From: Leptospira licerasiae serovar Varillal str. VAR 010
GTDB taxonomy: Bacteria; Spirochaetota; Leptospiria; Leptospirales; Leptospiraceae
Length of the DNA stretch: 64,000 bases
Reading direction: 5' to 3'
Assembly (NCBI RefSeq): GCF_000244755.1
Contig: NZ_AHOO02000005.1
Span: 1,302,001 to 1,366,000, forward strand
Shown here: positions 16,172 to 25,716 of the stretch, piece after piece
Layout: each line of letters begins with the position of its first letter
How positions within the stretch are numbered: the stretch's first letter is position 1
Notes under the pieces: model-generated
What the model was told of the DNA's origin: nothing
Databases searched by the model: none
Seen by the model: only the letters and a program-made list of their open reading frames with translations
Position numbers and translations under genes: made by a program

Positions 16172-17527
16172 TCAAGTTTTAAAAATCAAGCAAACGGAAG
16201 TTCCGCCTAAGTTTTTCAGATCCAGTTCCGCCTTAAGTTGATTGCATAAGGAACGAATGATCATTAGACCCAAGGAAGATTCCTGTTCTTGCTTTTTGGA
16301 AGAAGTTTGTCCGAACCATTCTTGGATACCGGGCATCCCGACCCCGTCGTCTTTAACGGTGAGATGGACCTTATTTTCTTTTACCTTTAACTGAACGGAA
16401 ATATTCCCTTTGGCATCGTTCGGAAATGCATGTTTTAGAGAATTTGAGATCAGCTCCGTTACAATCAAGCCACACGGGATTGCCTTCTCCATTGAAAGTC
16501 TAACTGGGTCCATATCGGCTTCGAATCCGATCCTATTTCCGGACGGAAAATACGATGTGACTAGATGTCTTAGAAGAGAATCCAAGTAGGTTTTCATATC
16601 CACGTTCGCAAATTTGTCCTGTTTGTAGAGATGATCGTGGATCATCGCCATAGCTGTGATCCTGTTTTGTGCCTTTGATAGAATTTCAGAAGTAGTGGAC
16701 TCGCCGGAATACATATTTTGTAAATTCAGCATTCCGGAAACAATCTGCAGATTATTTTTGACCCTATGATGGATCTCATGAAGAAGTACTTCTTTTTCTC
16801 TTAGATTTTCCTCTAAGGTCCTTTCGATCTCTATCCTTGTTGCAATCTCTTTTTCTAAAGTACGTTTAGATCGATATATATGAGCTTTTCTTAATCTAAG
16901 GTTCGTAAGATATTCGTGTCTTCTTTGTATGCTTTCCTGCAATCCTCTCATTAGGATTGTCAGAGGAACACATACGATCGTATTGGCGATCAGAAAGTTC
17001 AGGCCTACCACGTATAATCTTTCCGGAGCCATAGACCAAGGAAGACTCAGATAAAATTGCGCTCTGGAAGCGATAAAGACTGCTAACATATTCCCCAAAA
17101 GCCCAAATAGAGAAGGGGTGAGGCCGAATAAGACTCCTGCGAGTACCGGAAAAGGAAATAACCAGAGTAATCCTCCACCTTCCGGTCCTACGAATATCAG
17201 TAGAGAAAGCCCTAAACAATAATTCATAGTTAGGACCAAGGTTGCCTTGATCGAAAATTTTATACTTTTAACCAGTAGGAGAAAATATACCAGCCCTAAT
17301 GCGAAAGAATCTATCCATAATACTTCCGTTTTGCCTTCCGTCCACGCAAGATACACGCTCGGAAAATACACAATGGTTCCGAGTATAGTCATGCTGAATA
17401 GGATTGAAGTTAAGATGAGTTCTCTCCAAAAGGAAAGTCCGGAAGAAACCGGAGATTTTGGAGTTAGATATCCTTGGATCGATTTGAAAATCCGATCGAG
17501 GGGACCGGATTTTTTTCCTTTTTCCAT
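16172..17527 (-). CDS. Membrane sensor histidine kinase (HisKA_2/HWE-like)
   Basis: An integral membrane kinase of about 451 residues. Six or so hydrophobic segments fill residues 30-200 (LILTSILFSMTILGTIVYF, LGLVYFLLLVKSI, LLIFVGPEGGGLLWLF and so on). A coiled linker with many Glu and Arg leads to the HisKA_2 box LLHEIHHRVKNNLQIVSGML with the phospho-acceptor His. The ATPase follows (ELISNSLKHAFP, VKDDGVGMPG, SLGLMIIRSLCNQL). The ATG at 17527 is used; a TTG at 17560 adds 11 residues. No response regulator is adjacent. Confidence 0.9.
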   Translation of the reverse strand: MEKGKKSGPLDRIFKSIQGYLTPKSPVSSGLSFWRELILTSILFSMTILGTIVYFPSVYLAWTEGKTEVLWIDSFALGLVYFLLLVKSIKFSIKATLVLTMNYCLGLSLLIFVGPEGGGLLWLFPFPVLAGVLFGLTPSLFGLLGNMLAVFIASRAQFYLSLPWSMAPERLYVVGLNFLIANTIVCVPLTILMRGLQESIQRRHEYLTNLRLRKAHIYRSKRTLEKEIATRIEIERTLEENLREKEVLLHEIHHRVKNNLQIVSGMLNLQNMYSGESTTSEILSKAQNRITAMAMIHDHLYKQDKFANVDMKTYLDSLLRHLVTSYFPSGNRIGFEADMDPVRLSMEKAIPCGLIVTELISNSLKHAFPNDAKGNISVQLKVKENKVHLTVKDDGVGMPGIQEWFGQTSSKKQEQESSLGLMIIRSLCNQLKAELDLKNLGGTSVCLIFKT

Positions 17528-17794
17528 AGTTGTTATAAATAGACTATCAGAATCTATCAAAACAATGATACTCTAGTTCGAATAAAAAGCGGAAGGGAAT
17601 TTTAATTGTTTCTATTTTCATAATGAATTATGTAAGATCCTGTTCTATCTTCTTTAAGTAATAGTCTGAAATAAATTGAATACTAAATACTTGTAATTAG
17701 TTTTATGTTTTTTCAGAGATCTGAATCGTTTTTTAAAACAATTTTTCGTCGCAGAAATTGCACGTTATTCGAAAGAGCAGGTCTTTCTTTAGAT

Positions 17795-17820
17795 AAAAAA
17801 AAAGAGGTCCGAGGACCTCT
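17795..17820 (-). terminator. Rho-independent terminator of doxX
   Basis: On the minus strand GAGGTC-CTCG-GACCTC (extended by one A-T pair) is followed by nine T. It lies 33 bases beyond the doxX stop. The remaining gap towards 17561 is AT-rich with nothing recognisable. Confidence 0.9.
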
Positions 17821-17852
17821 CTGAAGTTGGTAGTTAGGTATAATGGTACGTT

Positions 17853-18290
17853 TTAGTTTTTGGAGATCACACCATCTAGGGAAAGTTTTCCTCCTCCCTT
17901 GATCACCAATGCGATGGAGATCGCCACCATCAATAGATGGAATTCGAAACCTTCTCCCTTTTGGCTTCCTGCCCAATTCATAAAGAAGCCGTGTTCTGCA
18001 TGAGGAAGTATTGCCACTGTCATCGCGACTCCTATTCCTGCTGCGGCTACTCTTGTAAGAAGACCCGAAAGTAACCCGATAGGTCCCAGAAATTCCGCGA
18101 TGAATAAAAGTATTACTAAGAAACCCGGAAAGCCAGCGCCGGTTAAGTATGCGTAAGTTCCGGAAAATCCGTAACCGCCATACCAGCCTAATACCTTTTG
18201 TGCTCCATGCGGGAACATCACAACTGCAAGAGTTATCCTTAAAATTAAGGATGTTATGTCCGAGTCCGTTTTGAGAATTTTCTGAATCAT
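17853..18290 (-). CDS. DoxX family membrane protein
   Basis: A 145-residue protein with four membrane helices, the DoxX/quinol-oxidase-subunit-like family. Seen: LILRITLAVVMFPHGAQKVLGWYGGYGFSG at the start, then FPGFLVILLFIAEFLGPIGLLSGLLTRVAAAGIGVAM, and a last helix with HLLMVAISIALVIKGGGKLSLD. Related proteins take part in oxidative-stress defence or thiol redox. The start is the ATG at 18290, five bases after a perfect AGGAGG. The MarR gene upstream and a palindrome in its promoter suggest MarR-type repression. Confidence 0.9.
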   Translation of the reverse strand: MIQKILKTDSDITSLILRITLAVVMFPHGAQKVLGWYGGYGFSGTYAYLTGAGFPGFLVILLFIAEFLGPIGLLSGLLTRVAAAGIGVAMTVAILPHAEHGFFMNWAGSQKGEGFEFHLLMVAISIALVIKGGGKLSLDGVISKN

Positions 18291-18323
18291 GCTCACCTCC
18301 TAAATGATTCCTGTTTATATAGT

Positions 18324-18337
18324 CTATTAGTTAATAG
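18324..18337. promoter_or_regulatory. Candidate MarR operator before doxX
   Basis: CTATTA-GT-TAATAG, a perfect 6-bp inverted repeat, lies about 34 bases upstream of the doxX start. It sits just upstream of TATATA, which could be the -10 element. A near match precedes the marR gene (18862-18875). Confidence 0.65.
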
Positions 18338-18394
18338 TTTATTATTAAAGTAATGGGCCGAAAAATCCGAAAAACATAGATCCCTCCTTTCATA

Positions 18395-18844
18395 TTACGC
18401 TGATTTGAGTCCGACAGTCTTGCAGATCTGTCCTAAACTTTTGAGTTCTTCGTCGCTGAGGCAGGACATCTTGCCTTTCAGCTGCTCCAAATAATTTGGG
18501 AAAGAAGTTCCGATGAGTTCCTTCCCTTTATCGGTAAGATTGACAATGAAATAACGTCTGTCTTCTTCACTTCTGACCCTAACAACTAGACTTCTTTTTT
18601 CTAAGTTGTCTACGATCTGTGTAATATTTCCTTCGCAGGAAAATATTTTTTGACCGATCTCTTTTTGGCACATAGGACCTAGATGGTAAAGAGTTTCCAA
18701 ACATCCGAATTGGCCGCTGGTCAGATTATATTGGTTCAGGAATTTTTCCTCCATCGTGCGAATGGAATCCGCACAACGGCTTAATTTGATGTAGGCATCG
18801 AGTACCTTTACATCTCTAGGCTTTCCTTTATAATGAGTGGCCAT
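18395..18844 (-). CDS. MarR family transcriptional regulator
   Basis: A 149-residue winged-helix repressor. The DNA-binding part runs from about residue 50 to 105: [29 protein letters not shown] with the recognition helix, then the wing [25 protein letters not shown]. Helices at both ends form the dimer. Several Cys residues (CADS, FGCLE, MCQK, FSCEG) could make it redox-sensing, which would suit a DoxX target, but this is inference. The start is ATG at 18844. It precedes doxX on the same strand, with about 100 bases between that hold a separate doxX promoter region. Confidence 0.92.
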   Translation of the reverse strand: MATHYKGKPRDVKVLDAYIKLSRCADSIRTMEEKFLNQYNLTSGQFGCLETLYHLGPMCQKEIGQKIFSCEGNITQIVDNLEKRSLVVRVRSEEDRRYFIVNLTDKGKELIGTSFPNYLEQLKGKMSCLSDEELKSLGQICKTVGLKSA

Positions 18845-18861
18845 AATACTTTAAGATTGAA

Positions 18862-18875
18862 CTATTAATGTATAG
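18862..18875. promoter_or_regulatory. Candidate MarR operator before marR
   Basis: CTATTAATGTATAG, 17 bases upstream of the marR start, shares the CTATTA....ATAG pattern with the site before doxX. This suggests autoregulation by the same dimer. Confidence 0.55.
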
Positions 18876-18927
18876 ACATCCTAAAAAGAAAAAAGTCAAC
18901 AAAAAAAGAAGCTAAACCCAAGTCTAT

Positions 18928-19749
18928 TTACGCTCCGGTAGGATCCCAGCAAGTCCGAAAGTTCTCATTCCAGGTTTCCATTTCTTGCAGGTCGGAATTA
19001 CTGAGTTTAAAATCGAATACTTGTGAATTCTCCAGGATCCTCTCCTTTTTGACTGATTTAGGTATTACGACTAATCCTTTGTCGATTGCCCAACGAATAA
19101 GAAGTTGAGCAGGAGTTTTTCCATATTTGTTAGCAAGAGAAACAAGTTTTGGGTCTGAAATTTTTTGACCGTGGGCGAGGGGACTATATGCTTCCAGAAC
19201 TATATTATTTTTTGTGCAAGTGTTTAAAAGTTCATTCTGGTTTAAGAATGGATGATACTCCACTTGGTTCACAGTCGGAATAATCTCTGCATACTGGAAT
19301 AATTCCTGCAAATGTGGGATCGTATAATTGCTTACTCCGATCGCGCGAACCAAACCTTCTTGATAAACTTTTTCCAATTCTTTCCAGGCCTGTTTTCTGG
19401 TTCCTGCGACCGGAAAATGAATAAGGTATAAATCGATCGTATCCAACCCTAATGCCTGCAATGATTCATCCAAATACTTGCGTGGATTTTTTTGGTCGCT
19501 ATTCCATAGTTTCGTGGTGATGAATAATTCTTTTCGAGGGACCCCGCTCTTTTTGATGGCTTCTCCCACATCGGATTCGTTTCCGTAAATTTTAGCGGTA
19601 TCTATGTGCCTATATCCGAATTCCAGCGCATTCAAGACTGCGTCTATACATTCTTTTCCGGATCTTGTTTTCCAAACTCCCAGTCCGAATACCGGCATCT
19701 CTACTCCGTTATTGAGTCGGATGGATTGATTCAAGGCTAAATTTTGCAT
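18928..19749 (-). CDS. Aldo/keto reductase
   Basis: NADPH-dependent carbonyl reductase of 273 residues with the (beta/alpha)8 barrel. The catalytic tetrad is visible: Asp50 and Tyr55 in [13 protein letters not shown], Lys80 in FITTKLW, and His113 in DLYLIHFP. The cofactor site appears as [15 protein letters not shown] near residue 230. It resembles 2,5-diketo-gluconate reductase-type enzymes, but these reduce many aldehydes, so no substrate is assigned. Start ATG at 19749. It stands alone. Confidence 0.95.
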   Translation of the reverse strand: MQNLALNQSIRLNNGVEMPVFGLGVWKTRSGKECIDAVLNALEFGYRHIDTAKIYGNESDVGEAIKKSGVPRKELFITTKLWNSDQKNPRKYLDESLQALGLDTIDLYLIHFPVAGTRKQAWKELEKVYQEGLVRAIGVSNYTIPHLQELFQYAEIIPTVNQVEYHPFLNQNELLNTCTKNNIVLEAYSPLAHGQKISDPKLVSLANKYGKTPAQLLIRWAIDKGLVVIPKSVKKERILENSQVFDFKLSNSDLQEMETWNENFRTCWDPTGA

Positions 19750-19810
19750 ATGTTTCCTTAGACTCTTTTGTTTTTAGATCGGATCTATTCTTCTTTCGAA
19801 ATAACGGAGT

Positions 19811-21163
19811 TTATTTTTTATGGGAAGAAGCTGTCAGATCGGAAAAAGTTAGGGACTCTTCCTTGAGGTTTAAAACGGATTCCAGAATATTCTCCGCGTA
19901 TACTAGATCGCTATATCCGGGGCCTTTGGGAAGCCAAGATCCCAAGGTTATAATTCCTAAGAGTTCCGCATCTCCTGGGAGTTGTTTGCCGGAAAGATTG
20001 ACTCCTTGGACATTGTACAAAAGATCCAAAAACGTTCTTTCTTTGGGACCATTAGAGGACTTTAATGCAACACAAAGTATCTGATTGTCCTTTTCCATTC
20101 GTATCGTACGTACATTTCTGATGGAGGAGAGAGGGAAACTTCTTTCTTTATATAATAAACTGCTTAAGACAGGTATTCTGGTAGAATAACGAAGTTTCAA
20201 TTCGATTGAATTTGCGATTACTTCCGTTTTTTTGAATAAAATGAAGACAGTCATAATTGTGACTATTCCCAAAAAGAAAACGGAAAAAGGGATCAAGAAG
20301 ATTAGAAAGACCGGATTTTCAAAATTTCCAACGAAAGAGTTTGCGACCGTAAACCATGCCCCATAAAATAACGCTGGGACCAAGATCGTGATAAACGATT
20401 TTCCTAGGGATTTTGGTTCTATGATCTCTATCTTTGTTCCTTGGTCTTTCGATTCCGTTTTAACCCATGGAGAAGGTTCTATTTTTTTAGGATCTTGTTT
20501 ATGAGGTATATCCTTTGAGTCAGGATTTGTTAGCCTTAGTTCCGATTTGTCCAAAATGGGAAGAGGAAGCCTTGTTTTAAAAAATTCTAATCCTTCTTTG
20601 AGAGAATTCCCGTCTCTAAAAGTTTCTAGTAAAATACAACTTCCGTCTCTGTATACCAAGTATAAGTCCCAGTATTTCCAAGTGCTGTTTGTATTAATAC
20701 TAGTTCCGGAAGAATTGGGTCTTTCCATTCTGAATAATATCATGTAAGATATGAATTCGGAAAGAGGAAGCTCCACATCCGACTTACCGGTTTCTCTCAA
20801 AGAAAGTAGAGAAGTATTTGTCTGGATCTCAATCGTTTTTACTATATGAGATGCCTTTCTGTAATTTCTCATCGTGATAATAAAAATCGTAACGAGCGAA
20901 ACACAGAAAAAGAATCCGAATCCCGGAAGGATCTTATCTTCTGCAGTTAGGAATATCACTCCGAAAAAAAAGGAGGCTATACTTCCGAATACGCCAAATG
21001 CCAAAATCCCAATAACGAATATGCATCCGCTTGAATAGGGATTTTTAATTTCCTTACGAATACTATCCGATCCGGAGATCCAAGAGTCCAAACTCATAAC
21101 AAAAAGTCCTGAGAATAGAGAGGACTCTAGGAAAATCAATTTTAAAACGAATCCTTCTTGCAT
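19811..21163 (-). CDS. Hypothetical membrane protein
   Basis: I do not recognise the family. The 450-residue protein has two hydrophobic segments near residues 45-95 (CIFVIGILAFGVFGSIASFFFGVIFL and the next), a soluble stretch of about 170 residues, then two more segments (SFITILVPALFYGAWFTVA, FLIFLIPFSVFFLGIVTIMTVF). Each membrane pair is followed by a similar strand-rich region (KTIEIQTNTSLLSLRE and VIANSIELKLRYSTRIPV), suggesting an internal duplication. An ATG 66 bases in (21097) is an alternative start with AGGA upstream. It is divergent from the next gene with under 30 bases between. Confidence 0.75.
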   Translation of the reverse strand: MQEGFVLKLIFLESSLFSGLFVMSLDSWISGSDSIRKEIKNPYSSGCIFVIGILAFGVFGSIASFFFGVIFLTAEDKILPGFGFFFCVSLVTIFIITMRNYRKASHIVKTIEIQTNTSLLSLRETGKSDVELPLSEFISYMILFRMERPNSSGTSINTNSTWKYWDLYLVYRDGSCILLETFRDGNSLKEGLEFFKTRLPLPILDKSELRLTNPDSKDIPHKQDPKKIEPSPWVKTESKDQGTKIEIIEPKSLGKSFITILVPALFYGAWFTVANSFVGNFENPVFLIFLIPFSVFFLGIVTIMTVFILFKKTEVIANSIELKLRYSTRIPVLSSLLYKERSFPLSSIRNVRTIRMEKDNQILCVALKSSNGPKERTFLDLLYNVQGVNLSGKQLPGDAELLGIITLGSWLPKGPGYSDLVYAENILESVLNLKEESLTFSDLTASSHKK

Positions 21164-21192
21164 TTTGATTCGGATCGGATTCTTTGTTCGTC

Positions 21193-21786
21193 ATGCAAAT
21201 TAGTACTGCTATTTCGGATTTAGTATTGGCAATCTTCGCCGTATGGGCCGGTCTCTCAGTCCAGTCCTCTGCCAAAGGAAACGTCTCTAAAAAAGGAGGA
21301 GCCTATGGTCTTTTTTTGATCGGGTTAGGCGCTCTTCTTGGTGTTGTTTTCTTTTTAGGGGGAGATTGGATTAGCCCAATCTATAGACCTATCGTGCATG
21401 TTGCAGGAGTGGTTGGAGTTCCTTGGATCGGGATCGCATTTTTCAATGCAGGTTTCGGAAAGATAAACGGTAAAACTTGGAATCTACTTAGTTTGATCCT
21501 TTTGGTCTTAGCCGTATTAAGTTATCTTTATCCTTTGGGTCTATACGCTACGTTGATCGGTGCGATTGCATTGATCGCTGTTTTAGTAGTATGCATCCAA
21601 AAATACAAAGGTTCTCATAAGACAGCTGCATTGTATGGGATTGCAGGAGCCTTACTTTTCATTCTGTCCGGACTTGTGATTGGAACCGTGGGAACGATTG
21701 CCGGATTACCTAGAGTGGATCTATTCCATTACGGATTAGCCGCCGCTTCTTATTGTTTAGGATATTCTTTAAAAAGGATAGGATAA
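21193..21786 (+). CDS. Hypothetical six-helix membrane protein
   Basis: A very hydrophobic protein of about 197 residues with six likely membrane helices and few charged residues: ISDLVLAIFAVWAGLSV, YGLFLIGLGALLGVVFFLGG, a middle helix around HVAGVVGVPWIGIAFF, LLSLILLVLAVLSYLYP, LIGAIALIAVLVVCI and ALLFILSGLVIGTVGTI. I know no function for it. The ATG at 21193 is chosen; a TTG at 21184 would add three residues. A hairpin follows its stop. Confidence 0.72.
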   Translation: MQISTAISDLVLAIFAVWAGLSVQSSAKGNVSKKGGAYGLFLIGLGALLGVVFFLGGDWISPIYRPIVHVAGVVGVPWIGIAFFNAGFGKINGKTWNLLSLILLVLAVLSYLYPLGLYATLIGAIALIAVLVVCIQKYKGSHKTAALYGIAGALLFILSGLVIGTVGTIAGLPRVDLFHYGLAAASYCLGYSLKRIG

Positions 21787-21796
21787 TTCTAAAGAG

Positions 21797-21825
21797 CGCC
21801 GCAAAAGTAGTATGCAGTTGCGGCG
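21797..21825. terminator. Hairpin between convergent genes
   Basis: CGCCGCAA and TTGCGGCG form a perfect 8-bp stem with a 13-base loop. Beyond it the plus strand reads TATACTTTCTTCCTTTC, a weak U tract. It may serve both converging genes. Confidence 0.5.
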
Positions 21826-21841
21826 TATACTTTCTTCCTTT

Positions 21842-23629
21842 CTATTCCACGATCCTCTCTTCCGATTTTTCTAATATACGATTTTTTACAGGATTCGATT
21901 TCTGATAAATTTCTTCTGCTTCAAGATCGAATCGTTTTGTAGATCTATGGGAGATTTCCGGAGTCAATTCTATGGAAATCGATCTGGTCGCCCCGCCTGC
22001 CGGTTTAGTAAAATTGGCCAAAGTGTCTCCTCCTTTGATGATGGAATGACTAGGTTGATTGAGCACTGCAAATATTATATGTTTTGCATATGTTAACCCC
22101 GCTCTTGTTCTAGGAGGGGCCAAGGGTTCCATAGGGATCCAACCGAAGGAAGGGTGCCATACTTCCGCAATTTTATGATTCAACTCCACTTTTTCTCCTA
22201 CAGGGAGCCAGTTCCAAGCCATTCTGGCCGGTATCCCCGCACTCCTTAGTAGTGAAATCTGAGCGTAACTATGTTCTGTGCAGGAACCATGACCGTTTTG
22301 AAGAGCGATCGGTGCCGGATCGAATCTGCCATCTTGCTTATAGACCATGTTCTTTCGGATGTATCTATATACTGATTGTATATATTCTTCTACATTCGAG
22401 CTGGAGGATTTAAGCTCATCTCTGATCCGAATAATCTCAGGATCGGAGATTTTATAAGCAGAAGTATCCTCTAAATATTGTTTCCATTCATTCGGGATTT
22501 TCCAATCTTCCCAAGAGGTTTGGAAATTGGTAAGTCCGGAATCTATATTATATCTTGCTAATTTAGCTGAATATACCGTTTCTTCCCAGGTTTGTCCAGA
22601 GCTTAATGCAGGAATAGAGATGAGTAAGGTGCGATTGTTTTGTTTATCTTCGGTCAATTTTCCGTTCGGATGAAATTTTTCCTCGCTCAGAATTTGAGAC
22701 GAAGTTTCCTGAGGCGGAATGGCTACTGCAATCTCCGTTTCGGGAGAATTTTCCTTAGGAGTGATCTTTAAGATAAAGCGTATTGTATCCTTGCTTGGTG
22801 AAAACCTATAACTTAGATTTCCTTTGAGTACGAAATTTTCCTGTCTTCCCGGATAATAATCGTTCCCGATCTTTATTAGATTTTGATAAATTTCGGACTC
22901 CGGGCTGAGGATCACCAGATCGTTTTTGAAACAGGAGATTCTACCTGCTTCTTTGGATTCCAAATGTACTGTAAAACTGTTTTTGATCTTATTCAAAATA
23001 GGATCATAAGAATGTAAATTTGTTCCGTCCTTAGAATGCCAAAAAAAGATTTCTTTTCCGGAACAATCGAACGCGAAAGAAACTTTGGGAATAGGCAGAT
23101 CTTTTTGTTCTATTTCGGATCCTGTTTCCTTCTCGTAAAAAATGAGTTTATTCTCTCTGATCTCGAAAAGTTTTCCCTGAGCAAAACCGATGTTTCCCCA
23201 AAAGGCTGTTGTTTGAAAAAAGGGGATCCTTTTTTTGATTTCTAAGGAACCGTTTTTTAAAACTACAATCTCCTTTTTAAGCCTTACATAAATTTGGTCC
23301 TCGTCCTTATCCCATGCAAGACCTCTTACGGTTTCCTTTAGATCCAAACGGTTTGTGGCTCCGGTCTTTATATTCTTAATGAGGAGGCCACCTGTGTTCT
23401 TTTCGTTCATGTCCGGAAAATTGGCGGGTAAATAAAGATCTTCCCCTACCAATAAACTTCCTTGGGAGGACTTAATCTTCTCTTCAGGGGCTAAGGGAGA
23501 AAGAGGGAATGTTTTCGGTTCTGCGGCATCCCATTTCATTGAGGAATAAGCGGATTCTGAGGCCAATTCCACGGCGAATAAACAGAGATATAAGAGGATC
23601 GAGAATAAAGGAACGCGTAGATAATCCAT
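21842..23629 (-). CDS. Transglutaminase-like domain protein, exported
   Basis: The 595-residue protein starts with a signal peptide or anchor (MDYLRVPLFSILLYLCLFAVELASE). Residues about 40-330 look like a repetitive beta-propeller-like or strand-rich region. The C-terminal part is a transglutaminase-type cysteine protease fold: Cys in NGHGSCTEHSYAQISLLR, RSAGIPARMAWNW, and His/Asp region in LNHKIAEVWHPSFGWIPMEP. Such domains in bacteria are usually peptidases or peptide-modifying enzymes in the periplasm. The ATG at 23629 is favoured over TTG at 23662. The hypothetical gene upstream ends 39 bases before it, so both are probably cotranscribed. Confidence 0.85.
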   Translation of the reverse strand: MDYLRVPLFSILLYLCLFAVELASESAYSSMKWDAAEPKTFPLSPLAPEEKIKSSQGSLLVGEDLYLPANFPDMNEKNTGGLLIKNIKTGATNRLDLKETVRGLAWDKDEDQIYVRLKKEIVVLKNGSLEIKKRIPFFQTTAFWGNIGFAQGKLFEIRENKLIFYEKETGSEIEQKDLPIPKVSFAFDCSGKEIFFWHSKDGTNLHSYDPILNKIKNSFTVHLESKEAGRISCFKNDLVILSPESEIYQNLIKIGNDYYPGRQENFVLKGNLSYRFSPSKDTIRFILKITPKENSPETEIAVAIPPQETSSQILSEEKFHPNGKLTEDKQNNRTLLISIPALSSGQTWEETVYSAKLARYNIDSGLTNFQTSWEDWKIPNEWKQYLEDTSAYKISDPEIIRIRDELKSSSSNVEEYIQSVYRYIRKNMVYKQDGRFDPAPIALQNGHGSCTEHSYAQISLLRSAGIPARMAWNWLPVGEKVELNHKIAEVWHPSFGWIPMEPLAPPRTRAGLTYAKHIIFAVLNQPSHSIIKGGDTLANFTKPAGGATRSISIELTPEISHRSTKRFDLEAEEIYQKSNPVKNRILEKSEERIVE

Positions 23630-23668
23630 CCGCTTTTGGACGGATTCGGCGCTAAAAATCAAACCGTT

Positions 23669-24556
23669 TTAAGCAGGGATCTGTTCGGAAACCTGGGTCA
23701 CCCAGGAAGCATAATAGTTGGACAGAGTACGCAGGAACATTAGGTCCATATCGTTCTCGGTTCCTATCGCACGTAACGCGTTTGCGTATTGCGTCCTAAA
23801 ATCGGTAAGAGGCGCAGTTTCTTGGATATAATTTCTCATAGACTGAGCTTGTTCCGGGCCAAAGCCGTATTCAGTCGACCACTTATCTATCAGTGTCCCG
23901 CAATTGTACTTACGGGAAAGAAGTATCTGGGCCAAAATATTTCGGAACATATTCTCAATGGAAACGATCGTGATCTCTTTATGATTTATCGAGATCTCGG
24001 TGATGATCTCGTCTTTTTTGTCGATCACCGCCTTAGAAGTCCCCATCTTATTGAAAAATTTAGAGAGATCGTTATAAGCTCTAAAATGTTTTAAGATCAG
24101 CTCTCTATCTTTTACATCCACAGTTCTTTGGTCTTCCGGGTGACTCATCTCTTGAAGGATAGATTCTATCACTTGGAACATGATATCGAACGTGAACTGA
24201 GTGGATTTGCCTAATAGATATCTGATCTCATTTTGGAATGCCGCATGAACGAATGAGAAAAATGCTTCTAACTTTTCGAGATTCAATACGGTGGAAGTTT
24301 TGAATACAGAGATCATATCCCGAACGAACTTGGTTCTGTCAAGGATGGGAAATAGTTCCGGGTGATTGGAATGCGTGCGGATGAAGGTCTCTTTAACTAC
24401 TTTGACCGAGCCTCCCCGAACTTCTTCACTTCTGAACAATACTCGATAGAGAAGAACTGAGATCTCTCGGGAAGTTTTTTTATCTTTCAGAGTTTTTAAG
24501 TCGGAAGCTTCGAGAATTTCTCTGCTTCCTGCAGGTTTGCTCTGGATTTCACCCAT
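23669..24556 (-). CDS. Conserved-looking hypothetical protein, all-helical
   Basis: I do not recognise this 295-residue protein. It is soluble, with no signal peptide or membrane segment, and is almost wholly made of predicted helices (for example KLEAFFSFVHAAFQNEIRYLL and FTFDIMFQVIESILQEM). Asp, Glu and Lys are abundant. A central stretch IDKKDEIITEISINHKEITIVSIENM has strand character. It is the first gene of a pair with the transglutaminase-like protein and is divergent from the DUF2804 gene across 137 bases. ATG at 24556. Function unknown. Confidence 0.75.
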   Translation of the reverse strand: MGEIQSKPAGSREILEASDLKTLKDKKTSREISVLLYRVLFRSEEVRGGSVKVVKETFIRTHSNHPELFPILDRTKFVRDMISVFKTSTVLNLEKLEAFFSFVHAAFQNEIRYLLGKSTQFTFDIMFQVIESILQEMSHPEDQRTVDVKDRELILKHFRAYNDLSKFFNKMGTSKAVIDKKDEIITEISINHKEITIVSIENMFRNILAQILLSRKYNCGTLIDKWSTEYGFGPEQAQSMRNYIQETAPLTDFRTQYANALRAIGTENDMDLMFLRTLSNYYASWVTQVSEQIPA

Positions 24557-24693
24557 GAATGGTTATGCCGATATTCCCGAACGATTGTTAGGTCGATCTT
24601 GCTAGGAAAAAGTTAATTGTAAAGCAGATTTGGTTGATGAGGTAGAAATCCCATTGATTTTTCAACTGAGCGTTCGAAAATCGAGCGAAATCT

Positions 24694-25716
24694 ATGCAAA
24701 AAATTATCGGACCCGAAAATCAAGTACACTACGGAGTTTGGGATGGTCCGATCGAATTCAATCATCAAGATTTTACTCTTCTAGATTTTTTCGGAAAGGA
24801 GATCAAAGGGCTTAAAAAGAAGTTCGCGTTCCATTCTTTCAATTATCTAGGGATCATGATGGAAGACTGCCTGGTCGGTATTGCGGCAGTAAGTCTTGGA
24901 TATGCGTATAACGTGTTTGCTTATCTGTATAAATTCGATCAGGGCAAGGTCTACGAATTCGATGTAAAAGGCCCCGACTTGGGTCTTGCTTTAAAATTCC
25001 CGGCCAATCCGGATGAATATGAGATCTCTTTCAAAAAGGGAAAGTCCTTCCTGAATATCCGAAAGTCCCATTCCGAAGGAAAACTTCTATTAGAATCAAA
25101 CTTTGGAAATAAATTAGAGATCTCGGGAGAATTTCCGTATTCTCTGATCACTCATAATCCTCTTCGGGTCTTAAATCCTTCCGAACCGAGTCGTTGGACA
25201 TTCACAGAAAAATGTTCTCCTTTGATCCCTGACCGTATCAGCGTAAAATACGAAAAAAAGGAACTGGTTAGTGATCCTTCCAGAACTACTATGGTTTACG
25301 ATTGGTCGGGCGGTTATTTGAGAAGGGAGACAAATTGGTATTGGGCCGCGTTCTCCTCCGTTCTTCCGGATATGACTAAGATAGGGGCTAACTTTGCCGC
25401 TTTAGTAAACGAAAGTTTTTTTCCGGAGAATGCTTACTGGATCGATTCTGAAAGGCAAAGAGTTAGCAGATGTATATTTGATTTTTCTCATAAAGATCCT
25501 TATAAACCTTGGAGACTCTGGGACGAGGATGGGCGTATTCGTTTAGAATTCGAACCAAAGGGAGAAAGAAGAGAAAAAGTAAACCTGATCTGGACCAAAC
25601 TATACTTCAGACAGTTTGTAGGGAAATTTTCAGGAAGTTTCAGGCCGGAAAAGGGAAGGGAAGTCCAGATCAAAGATGTCTGGGGTTTCACGGAATTTCA
25701 TAGATCTCTTTGGTAG
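24694..25716 (+). CDS. DUF2804 domain-containing protein
   Basis: The 340-residue protein fits the DUF2804 family, whose function is not established. Seen: GVWDGPIEFN near the start, the FHSFNYLGIMMEDCLVGIAAVSLGY segment, and the family's most typical block YDWSGGYLRRETNWYWAAF around residue 205-222. It is strand-rich throughout and has no signal peptide. It overlaps the following acyltransferase gene by up to 41 bases, so the two are an operon. Confidence 0.83.
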   Translation: MQKIIGPENQVHYGVWDGPIEFNHQDFTLLDFFGKEIKGLKKKFAFHSFNYLGIMMEDCLVGIAAVSLGYAYNVFAYLYKFDQGKVYEFDVKGPDLGLALKFPANPDEYEISFKKGKSFLNIRKSHSEGKLLLESNFGNKLEISGEFPYSLITHNPLRVLNPSEPSRWTFTEKCSPLIPDRISVKYEKKELVSDPSRTTMVYDWSGGYLRRETNWYWAAFSSVLPDMTKIGANFAALVNESFFPENAYWIDSERQRVSRCIFDFSHKDPYKPWRLWDEDGRIRLEFEPKGERREKVNLIWTKLYFRQFVGKFSGSFRPEKGREVQIKDVWGFTEFHRSLW

